A stretch of 34,984 bases of DNA from an uncultured Bacteroides sp. (GTDB lineage: Bacteria; Bacteroidota; Bacteroidia; Bacteroidales; Bacteroidaceae): the NCBI GenBank assembly GCA_944320865.1, contig CALUJC010000036.1, forward strand, positions 1 through 34,984, in the 5' to 3' direction. The position numbers were made by a program, and so were the translations under genes. Below are positions 25,931 through 32,538 of the stretch, piece by piece. The notes under the pieces are model-generated. The model was given only the letters and a program-made list of their open reading frames with translations. It made no database searches and had not been told where the DNA came from. Within the stretch, counting starts at the first letter, position 1. Each line of letters opens with the position of its first letter.

Positions 25931-26818
25931 TCATACCACAATTTTCTTTTTCCGGTAGTTTTCGCGGAATTCCTTGGGTGCGCAGCCCTTCTTTTTCCGG
26001 AACAGGCGGTTGAAGTTGGAGAGGTTGTTGAAGCCGCAGTCGTAGCATATTTCGGCCACCGTCTGCGCCGAGTCCACCAGCAAGCGGCTGGCGCTGCCCA
26101 GGCGGATGTCGAGCACGTAGTCGGAAAGCGTCTTGCCCGTGCGGAGGCGGAAGAACCGGCTGAAAGCCACCGGCGTCATGCCCACCATTTCCGCCAGCTG
26201 GGGCAGCCTCAGGTCTTCGCGGAAGTGGGCGGCGATGTACGTCTGCACCTTGCGCACCCGGCGGCTCTCGGACAAGGTTTCTATCTTGGCAAACGACGAG
26301 CTGGCCAGCGGGCGGGCGTCGTCGTAGAGCGACAGTTCATACAAAATGCGCAAGAAGTTCAGCACCGCATAAAAGCCCTGTTCCTCCGAAGCCAGCCTGT
26401 CCAGCCAGTGATACACCTTCATGATGGCCTCCATGGGGAAGCACAGCCCGCACTGCGCCCGCTCCAGCATACGCTTGATGCTGTCGAACTGATTTTTATT
26501 GAGGCAACTCTTGAAAAACAGGTCCGAAGAAAACTGGATGGTAATCTCGCGGATGTTCTGCGAGGTACACTCATGTTGCTCCCACACGTGCTCAAGGTCC
26601 TTGCTGGCAATGAGCACCAGGTCGTAGTCGCCAATCACCTCGGCCGAGTCGCCCACCACGCGGCGCACCCCGGTGGCATGCTCCGTAAAGTTCAGTTCAA
26701 ACTCCGAGTGGCAGTGGATGGGGTAAGCAAACTCCTTCTTGCGCCGGTCGGCAATGTAAAAGCAATCGCGGTCGGACAGTGGCGTGATTTCACGCATGAT
26801 GTAAGGTTGTTCTTCCAT
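25931..26818 (-). CDS. AraC-family transcriptional regulator, probable mannan-locus regulator
   Basis: A 295-residue regulator. The N-terminal part (about 20-100) has a cupin-like sensor region with His35 and His37 in YPIHCHSEFELNF, which would bind a sugar. The C-terminal AraC DNA-binding domain (about 188-290) has two helix-turn-helix units: LRLPQLAEMVGMTPVAFSRFF (203-223) and TVAEICYDCGFNNLSNFNRLF (253-273). It is the first gene on the regulator side of the locus and is encoded on the same strand. No SusR-like or hybrid two-component sensor is present in the window, so this is the best candidate activator. A TATCTTTG -7 match lies at 26853-26860 (complement). Confidence 0.88.
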   Translation of the reverse strand: MEEQPYIMREITPLSDRDCFYIADRRKKEFAYPIHCHSEFELNFTEHATGVRRVVGDSAEVIGDYDLVLIASKDLEHVWEQHECTSQNIREITIQFSSDLFFKSCLNKNQFDSIKRMLERAQCGLCFPMEAIMKVYHWLDRLASEEQGFYAVLNFLRILYELSLYDDARPLASSSFAKIETLSESRRVRKVQTYIAAHFREDLRLPQLAEMVGMTPVAFSRFFRLRTGKTLSDYVLDIRLGSASRLLVDSAQTVAEICYDCGFNNLSNFNRLFRKKKGCAPKEFRENYRKKKIVV

Positions 26819-26852
26819 GGCAATGCATTAAATAAATATAGGTTTCCAGTAG

Positions 26853-26860
26853 CAAAGATA
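26853..26860 (-). promoter_or_regulatory. Candidate -7 box of the AraC gene
   Basis: CAAAGATA reads TATCTTTG in sense, a full match to TAnnTTTG, 35 bp upstream of the start codon. No -33 TTTG was found, and the AGTATYGG box of the other operons is absent here. Confidence 0.4.
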
Positions 26861-26933
26861 CATTTTTTTCGCCATTCCGCCCCACCCTGCGGCATTTTTT
26901 GCACATTTCTGTCAATATAAAAGACTTACCTTG

Positions 26934-27043
26934 TCCGTATTTCCTACGTTCCACCTTCGCTCCATAGCGCGCATTCGAGAGCGAAGCAATACCGAATGAG
27001 GTACGAATGGGGTACGAAGAAGGAACGATGAAGGTAAAACGAG
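26934..27043. repeat. Imperfect palindromic repeat between AraC and Abi genes
   Basis: TTACCTT, CGTTCC and CCTTCG on the left (from about 26934) recur in the same order in complement on the right (CGAAG, GGAACG, AAGGTAA, to about 27043), with unequal gaps. TTCGCTC pairs with GAGCGAA near the middle, and GGTACGAATGG / GGTACGAAGAAGG form short tandem repeats. The style resembles the boxed elements of this window, but neither 13-bp end box is present. The rest of 26819-27171 shows nothing else except the AraC -7 box. Confidence 0.45.
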
Positions 27044-27171
27044 CGGACAGATCGGTAGCGTATCAACTTGAAACACAGTGTGGTCAAACACAAGAAATCT
27101 TACTATTTAGTACCGTTTCCGTATTTTCGGGTGTAAAATGTTATGATTTTGATTGTCCGGAAAAAGTCATT

Positions 27172-28083
27172 TCAGAATCTATCTTTCCAGAGTTTTTCAT
27201 TTATCCAATCCGCAGGAAATCCCATTGCCCGAATATCAATTGACGGATAACGGCGCAGAAGTTCTCTGAATCTCGAAACAAACGAATGATTGGGATTAAC
27301 CTTATTCAGCAAGTAAATAATCATACTTAGTATAAAATATGTCTGCTGCGTTCCACTGGCAGGCAATGCGATAAAAGTATTACGTGGTGAACGTGGCATT
27401 AAGGGACGGATACTTAAAGACTTGTTCCATAAACGGCTGTGATGAGCACAGATATTCCGTATATACACAATACAGTGCAGCCATGATGCAAAAACCGTAT
27501 CTGCCAACCCGAAATAAGCAGCTATGGCGCGCTTGGCCCGCCCGGGTAACAGATTTCCGTACAATATAGACAGTGTCCCGAAAGAAGCAATCTCCATTGT
27601 CATCCAACTAGGAGGGAAATGATCGGAATACTTTCTCTTGAACGCCATTATGAACTCTTCATCGCTGCGGCTATATTCTTCATCAATTTTTGCCAAGACC
27701 TTTGCGTGACGGACAGGGTTCGAGAAGAGCGAGGAATCTTCAAACCAGTGTGCATGATACTGTGAAGAAAGAATATATGCTATCTGAGTACGGACAGCAA
27801 CCTCAATCTTTTCAAGTTCAACAATGAGCAGTTGACGAAATTCGCAGTCAAACTTATACATACTATAAGCAGCTTCAAAAGTACTGCCAGGCTTGAAGAT
27901 ATGCAGTTGTTTATCCGCCAACAGAGGATACCAATAACCGCTCAAACGGTAATAACTAATATTCTGTAGCAAATGGAAGGCTTTTGTTTCGTCTGTGAAA
28001 GTCATACCTCGTTGCTTAAGTAAGGCAATCTGTTCTGTAAAGGATATAAGCTGCTTAGGATACGGGGTCTTATTTGTTTCCAT
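27172..28083 (-). CDS. Abi_2/AbiF-like HEPN protein (abortive infection or RNA-regulated toxin)
   Basis: A 303-residue protein of the Abi_2 (AbiD/AbiF) family. Signature stretches are HLLQNISYYRLSGYWYPL (37-54), EFRQLLIVELEKIEVAVRTQIAY (81-103) and YIRNICAHHSRLWN (207-220). The last holds an R-x4-H motif (Arg209 to His214), the mark of HEPN ribonucleases. It has no signal peptide or membrane span. It stands alone: not in the mannan operon (353 bp gap) and divergent from the fimbrial operon. By eye it is more AT-rich than its neighbours, which suggests transfer. A Bacteroides-type promoter and a terminator-like hairpin lie immediately upstream, so a small RNA may be made ahead of it. Anti-phage function is by family, not shown. 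Confidence 0.85.
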   Translation of the reverse strand: METNKTPYPKQLISFTEQIALLKQRGMTFTDETKAFHLLQNISYYRLSGYWYPLLADKQLHIFKPGSTFEAAYSMYKFDCEFRQLLIVELEKIEVAVRTQIAYILSSQYHAHWFEDSSLFSNPVRHAKVLAKIDEEYSRSDEEFIMAFKRKYSDHFPPSWMTMEIASFGTLSILYGNLLPGRAKRAIAAYFGLADTVFASWLHCIVYIRNICAHHSRLWNKSLSIRPLMPRSPRNTFIALPASGTQQTYFILSMIIYLLNKVNPNHSFVSRFRELLRRYPSIDIRAMGFPADWINEKLWKDRF

Positions 28084-28102
28084 AGGTATATAAAAATAAA
28101 AA

Positions 28103-28144
28103 GCTTACCCTGAGCGCGCTGTTCTTATGGGAAGCGGGGTAAGC
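28103..28144 (-). ncRNA. Candidate small RNA / terminator hairpin upstream of the Abi gene
   Basis: In sense, GCTTACCC pairs with GGGTAAGC (8 bp, perfect). An inner CGCT/AGCG stem continues it past a 6-nt bulge, and TTTTTATTTTTATA follows the stem. This is an intrinsic-terminator shape placed between a promoter (28154-28185) and the Abi start at 28083. Transcription starting near 28150 would give an RNA of about 55-60 nt that is almost wholly the hairpin, with some read-through into the Abi gene. It could instead be a simple attenuator, or the terminator of something further upstream. Confidence 0.55.
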
Positions 28145-28153
28145 ATGTTGCTG

Positions 28154-28185
28154 CAAAAGTAGTACATTTCTTTTTGCCAGACAAA
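28154..28185 (-). promoter_or_regulatory. Promoter upstream of the Abi gene hairpin
   Basis: CAAAAGTA (28154-28161) reads TACTTTTG in sense (full -7 match) and CAAA (28182-28185) reads TTTG at -33, with 20 bp between them. This is the best complete Bacteroides-type promoter in the window. The start site is predicted near 28150, only about 6 nt before the hairpin. Confidence 0.65.
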
Positions 28186-28259
28186 ATATTCTTCTCTTTT
28201 TCTCTTTTCATTTTGAAATTTCCACCTTGCCTGTCACATTGGCGTCTGAATATACCCTA

Positions 28260-28291
28260 CCCCGCCGAAACGCGCGTACTGCCCGGCGGGG
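28260..28291. other. GC-rich hairpin in the Abi-fimbrial intergenic region
   Basis: CCCCGCCG (28260-28267) pairs perfectly with CGGCGGGG (28284-28291) around a 16-nt loop. No T-run follows on either strand. Its role is unknown. Confidence 0.45.
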
Positions 28292-28312
28292 GTGTTCATG
28301 ATTATTAGGAAA

Positions 28313-28511
28313 GGAAAACATTTTATTGAAAGAATATTGCGTGTTATAAAACTTATTATTGTTTTTGCAGCCGCAAACAAACGGGCACAAGGATAAGACA
28401 GGACGGAAAACGGTGAAACGGATTTTAAAGAAGGAAAACATTTTATTGAAGATTTTATTGAATAAACGTCTTTGAATAGAAATTTATTCCTATCTTTGCA
28501 GCCGCAAACAA
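28313..28511 (+). repeat. Partial tandem duplication upstream of the fimbrial operon, with promoter-like copies
   Basis: GGAAAACATTTTATTGAA occurs at 28313-28330 and again at 28433-28450, exactly 120 bp apart. TTTGCAGCCGCAAACAA occurs at 28364-28380 and 28495-28511, 131 bp apart. The 11-bp difference matches an extra ATTTTATTGAA in the second copy. The second copy contains TATCTTTG (28491-28498), a full -7 match, with TTTG at 28471-28474. The first copy has only a weak match. The fimbrial operon may therefore have a duplicated promoter region with one strong copy. The remaining gap to the start codon shows nothing more. Confidence 0.6.
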
Positions 28512-28609
28512 GATAAAACGCAAACAGCCAAACAGGCAAGTACTGCCATCAAGATAAAACCATTATCTCATTATAACCTTCATAAATAGTGACGATGGGA
28601 ACAAAGATT

Positions 28610-29881
28610 ATGAGAAAAATCCTCACGACAGCCTTGTTGCTGTGCAGCCTGTACGCACAGGCTCAAATTCAAACAGATTCCGTGCGGGTGTATTACCGCG
28701 TGGGGAAGTCGCTTTTGGAGCCGGCATTCCATGGCAACGACACGGTGCTGGCCGGTTTTGTACAACGCCTGCGCCGGGTGACGGAAGACCCACGGAACCG
28801 GAATTTCAACTTCCGCATCAAATCGTATGCCTCGTTAGAAGGTCCGCTCTCCATCAACCGACGCCTGTATGCAGGGCGCACGGATGCATTCATGGGCTAC
28901 CTGCGGGAAGAGGGCATCGCCTTGTCGGGACGGACAGGCCTTTGGCAAGACGGGTGCTACAACTGGGAGGAACTGCGCCGACGGGTGGAAGACTCTGACA
29001 TGCCGTATAAAAAAGAGGTATTGGACATTCTGCACCATGTGCCCGAATGGGGGCACGACAGCACGGGGAAAACGGTGGAACTGCGCAAAGGGCAGCTGAT
29101 GGCATTGGCGGGCGGCGTGCCCTTCCGCTACATGCTGCGCCACTTCTTCCCGGAAATGCGTTATTCATCCATGCTGCTGTTTTATGAAACGGTGGACCCG
29201 GGGCTGAAACAACGGATACCCTTGCCGGAAGTAACTTCAACCGGCTTGCCGGGACACCTGACGCCCATGGAGGGGCACTACCCGGCGCCCCGGGCGGAAG
29301 AGCCATCCAAGAAGCCTTTCTATATGGCGGTGAAGACCAATTTGCTATATGATGCCGCGCTGGTTCCGAACATCGGGGTGGAATTTTATCTGAAAAACGA
29401 CTGGAGCCTCTCCGCCGGCTGGATGTACGGCTGGTGGAAGAAAGACCGCATACACTGGTATTGGCGTGCCTACGGGGGCGACATCGCGGTGCGCCGGTGG
29501 CTGGGCAAGGCCGCCCAAGAGAAACCGCTCACGGGGCATCACCTCGGCGTCTACGCGCAGGTGCTGACCTACGACTTCGAAACCGGCGGGCGCGGCTACA
29601 TGGGCGGCGAACCGGGCGGCACGCTCTTCGACCGCGCCAACTTTGCCGGAGGCGTGGAATATGGCTACTCGCTGCCCGTTGCCCGGAGGCTGAACATGGA
29701 TTTCAGCATAGGCATCGGCTACCTGGGAGGGAAATATTACGAATACCTGCCGATAGACGATTGCTACGTATGGCAGGTGACCAAACAACGCCACTACTTT
29801 GGCCCCACGAAGTTGGAAATATCGCTGGTGTGGCTCCTGGGACGCGACAACATCAATAAAGGGAAAGGAGGCAAACGATGA
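28610..29881 (+). CDS. DUF3575 family outer-membrane-associated protein
   Basis: A 423-residue protein from MRKILTTALLLCSLYAQAQ, a signal peptide cut before Gln or Ile near residue 20. In-frame starts seven and five codons earlier exist but would lengthen the signal. The N-terminal half has an OmpA-like stretch (VYYRVGKSLLEPAFHGNDTVLAGF, then SYASLEGPLSINRRLYAGRTDAFMGYL). The C-terminal half (from MAVKTNLLYDAALVPNIGVEFYL) matches DUF3575, a small predicted beta-barrel with GWMYGWWKKDRIHWYWRAYGG. This family often precedes fimbrial genes in Bacteroides. It overlaps the next gene by 4 bp (ATGA), so the two are translationally coupled. Confidence 0.82.
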   Translation: MRKILTTALLLCSLYAQAQIQTDSVRVYYRVGKSLLEPAFHGNDTVLAGFVQRLRRVTEDPRNRNFNFRIKSYASLEGPLSINRRLYAGRTDAFMGYLREEGIALSGRTGLWQDGCYNWEELRRRVEDSDMPYKKEVLDILHHVPEWGHDSTGKTVELRKGQLMALAGGVPFRYMLRHFFPEMRYSSMLLFYETVDPGLKQRIPLPEVTSTGLPGHLTPMEGHYPAPRAEEPSKKPFYMAVKTNLLYDAALVPNIGVEFYLKNDWSLSAGWMYGWWKKDRIHWYWRAYGGDIAVRRWLGKAAQEKPLTGHHLGVYAQVLTYDFETGGRGYMGGEPGGTLFDRANFAGGVEYGYSLPVARRLNMDFSIGIGYLGGKYYEYLPIDDCYVWQVTKQRHYFGPTKLEISLVWLLGRDNINKGKGGKR

Positions 29882-30924
29882 AACGGCTATTCTATCTCAT
29901 GGCATTGGCCCTGCTCTTCACGGCCTGCGAACATAAGGAACTGTGCTACCTGCACCCGCACACCGCACAGCTGCTGGTGGAGTTCGACTGGAGCTATGCG
30001 CCCGATGCCGAGCGCGACAACGCGGTGGAAGGCATGTGCCTGTGGTTCTACCCGGTGGACGAGGAAGGCACGCAGACGGGTGAGCCGCTGCGCTACGACC
30101 TGGCGGGCATGAAGGGCGGCACGGTGGAAATCCCCGTGGGCCGATACCAGGTGCTGTATTACAACAACGACTACGAGGTGGTGCAGTTCCGCAACGTGGG
30201 CGACTTCTGGCAGAAGGAATGCTACACCCGCGAGGGAAATCTTTTTGAACCCATCTACGGCAACACGGCGAACTACGCTCCCCGCGCCGAAGGGACGGAG
30301 GAGGAACGGGTGGTCATCACGCCGGAAATGATGTGGGGCGACCACGCCATGAATCTTGACATCCGCGACCGGGGGTTGAGCTACTGGTTTGTGCGCGACG
30401 GCGAGACGGAGCGCACCACCATCGAGCGCGACGAACACCGCCTGACGCTGATGCCCCATGAGCAAATCTGCTACTACACCTACGAGATACGCAACGTGGA
30501 GAACCTTGGTGGCATCACGCAGATGTGTGCCTCGCTGTCGGGCATGTCCGGCTCGGTGTTCTGTGCGGCGGAGCAGGTAAGGCGGGAGTATGTGACGCTG
30601 CCCTTCGAGGCTTCGGCAGGCGATGAGACAACCATAGAAGGCGAGTTCCACACCTTCGGCCACTATGACATGGAAACGGACGTGACGCGGGCAGACGATG
30701 CTGCAGAGACCGTTCCCCACAAACTGGTGCTCTACGCGTGGCTGAAGGACGGCTCGAAATATTACTACACCTTCGACGTGACCGACCAGGTGGACGAAGC
30801 GCCTGAAAAGCGCCGCGTGCACATCGTCATCGACGGGCTGACACTGCCCGAACCCATCACGGGCGGCGACATGGAGGTCGGCGTAGACGACTGGATTGTG
30901 GTGAATGAGGAAATAGAGATGTAA
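29878..30924 (+). CDS. DUF5119 family lipoprotein, fimbria-associated
   Basis: A 348-residue lipoprotein (MKRLFYLMALALLFTAC, Cys17, followed by EHKELC). It reads as the DUF5119 family that accompanies DUF3575 and Mfa/fimbrillin genes: LLVEFDWSYAPDA near residue 33, GRYQVLYYNNDYEVVQFRN near 87, and a C-terminal VHIVIDGLTLPEPI. The likely role is in anchoring or assembling surface fimbriae, by family context only. Its GC content is clearly higher than the fimbrillin genes that follow. The stop codon TAA overlaps the end box of repeat E5. Confidence 0.8.
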   Translation: MKRLFYLMALALLFTACEHKELCYLHPHTAQLLVEFDWSYAPDAERDNAVEGMCLWFYPVDEEGTQTGEPLRYDLAGMKGGTVEIPVGRYQVLYYNNDYEVVQFRNVGDFWQKECYTREGNLFEPIYGNTANYAPRAEGTEEERVVITPEMMWGDHAMNLDIRDRGLSYWFVRDGETERTTIERDEHRLTLMPHEQICYYTYEIRNVENLGGITQMCASLSGMSGSVFCAAEQVRREYVTLPFEASAGDETTIEGEFHTFGHYDMETDVTRADDAAETVPHKLVLYAWLKDGSKYYYTFDVTDQVDEAPEKRRVHIVIDGLTLPEPITGGDMEVGVDDWIVVNEEIEM

Positions 30925-31256
30925 ATAGGAATTTAGTTGACGAGGGAACAAGTTAACAAGGCTACGAGGACAGTGAAACTGTCCAACTATGCTTAACCGC
31001 TGTGTGCCGCGCAGCGGTACCTGCGGTAAGAAGCCATCAGCAGATGCATAGAACCTCGAAGAGGTTCAACCCCATACCGACGGGACATAGCTTGTTCGAC
31101 CCCTTCGAGGTCGGGGGGCTTGCGCTCACCTGCATACACCGCAGGTACCGCTGCGCGGCACACAGCGGTTAAGCATGGTTGGACGGCGTGGCCGTCCGCA
31201 ATATCACTCCCTCGTTGCCTCGTCAACTTGTCTCCTTGTCAACTAAATTATCATTT
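30923..31256 (-). repeat. Palindromic intergenic element E5 (family A, 334 bp)
   Basis: The ends are AAATAGGAATTTA (30923-30935; one base different from the usual box) and TAAATTATCATTT (31244-31256). The mini-hairpins are GGACAGTGAAACTGTCC and GGACGGCGTGGCCGTCC; the changed bases fall in the 3-nt loop. It lies between the DUF5119 and fimbrillin genes, with the stop codon of DUF5119 inside its left box. It shows the family is not limited to the mannan locus. Confidence 0.9.
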
Positions 31257-31306
31257 AATCCTACATACCCACTTAATATTATATGTTTCACTTAAATTTT
31301 TAAGCA

Positions 31307-32428
31307 ATGATGAAAAGTAAGTATTTAGCAGTAGCGTTGTCGGCTGTCGCATTGGTGGCCTGCAACAATGAAGATGTGTTGGAAGTGAACCAAGGACGTG
31401 GCATCAGCTTCCAAGTGGCAACTGAGGCGTCGACCCGTGCACAGGCAACGACGACGAGCACTATCGACAATTTCAAGGTTTGGGGATTCACCGATGGCAA
31501 GACCTTGATGAACGGTTTAGAAGTATCGAAAGACGGCGATGATTGGACTTATGATGGTACTATCTTCTGGCCGGCAACGGATGTAGATTTCTATTCTGTA
31601 TCACCTGCCGAAAATTGCGGAGGAACAGTAAACATTTCAAAGGATGCGCAAAAGATTACCAACTTCACGGTAAACACTGACCAAAACAAGCAAGTGGATT
31701 TGCTTTATGCCGTGAACAAGGATGAAACGAAAGAAGACCACGCGGCATCTGCTGTCAACATCAACTTCCGTCACGCCCTGTCTCAAATCGTGTTCAAGGC
31801 GAAGAATACGAATAAGAACCTGAAGGTAATTGTCAAGGGTGTGAAGATTGCCAATATCAAGAAGAAAGGCGACTTTACATATCCTACGAGTGCTACGACT
31901 GACAATGTAGCAAGTGAAAGCGGATCGATTACTTCAGGTACGCAGGGCACATGGGGTACTCCAACCGAAGCTACAACTTTCAGCGCAGGCATGGATGCTA
32001 ATGGAGTTACATTGGATGGCGTTGTCTCAACAGCCAAAGACCTCAGCAATGCAACCGGTGCCTTGTTCATGATTCCGCAGGCATTGACTCCTTGGGATCC
32101 CTCAACAGAAGGTTGTAATAAATCTAACAATGTTTACTTCCTGCTGAATTGCCAAATCCTGAGCGGGACGGACAAGAACATCCAAGTATGGCCGTCGGAT
32201 GCAGAAGAAGACTATGCTGAAATCGCCGTTCCTGCAGAGAACATCACTTGGGAGCAAGGCAAGAAGTACGTCTACACCTTTATCTTTGGCGAAGGTGCCG
32301 GCTATGAGCCTGGAGATGAAAAGGATCCGGATCCCACACTGGTTGGCATTGACTTCGATGTTACGGTGGATGTATTCATCAACGGAACTGGCCAAGATAT
32401 TGATATGAGTACAGACGACGGTGAATAA
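31307..32428 (+). CDS. Fimbrillin family (Mfa-like) lipoprotein
   Basis: A 373-residue lipoprotein (MMKSKYLAVALSAVALVAC, Cys19; the second Met is an equally good start). Fimbrillin hallmarks are visible: ISFQVATEASTRAQ after the anchor (a likely arginine-specific maturation site in such pilins), VWGFTDGKTLMNGLEVSKDGDDWTYDGTIFWPATDVDFYSVSP (about 59-101), INFRHALSQIVFKAKN (about 151-166), and the late WEQGKKYVYTFIFGEG. It is probably a fimbrial shaft or tip subunit. Its leader begins with repeat E5, and the next gene is a larger relative 110 bp downstream. Confidence 0.85.
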   Translation: MMKSKYLAVALSAVALVACNNEDVLEVNQGRGISFQVATEASTRAQATTTSTIDNFKVWGFTDGKTLMNGLEVSKDGDDWTYDGTIFWPATDVDFYSVSPAENCGGTVNISKDAQKITNFTVNTDQNKQVDLLYAVNKDETKEDHAASAVNINFRHALSQIVFKAKNTNKNLKVIVKGVKIANIKKKGDFTYPTSATTDNVASESGSITSGTQGTWGTPTEATTFSAGMDANGVTLDGVVSTAKDLSNATGALFMIPQALTPWDPSTEGCNKSNNVYFLLNCQILSGTDKNIQVWPSDAEEDYAEIAVPAENITWEQGKKYVYTFIFGEGAGYEPGDEKDPDPTLVGIDFDVTVDVFINGTGQDIDMSTDDGE

Positions 32429-32465
32429 TAACCTTTAATGCCAAATTTTCAGGCATAACACCCAG

Positions 32466-32496
32466 GCCGGGCGGGGTTGAATGTTCCCTTCCCGGC
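32466..32496 (+). terminator. Hairpin between the two fimbrillin genes
   Basis: GCCGGG (32466-32471) pairs with CCCGGC (32491-32496), with GGGG and TCCC able to pair inside. No T-run follows directly. It may reduce expression of the second fimbrillin relative to the first. Confidence 0.35.
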
Positions 32497-32538
32497 TACC
32501 AATGTACAACACAAAACTTTCATGAAAGGACTGAAATT

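Noticed and set aside
28208-28539. Two minus-strand frames (77 and 101 codons) between the Abi and fimbrial genes.
   Set aside because: They overlap each other in different frames and read through the duplicated promoter region and the GC hairpin. They have no start signals or known domain.
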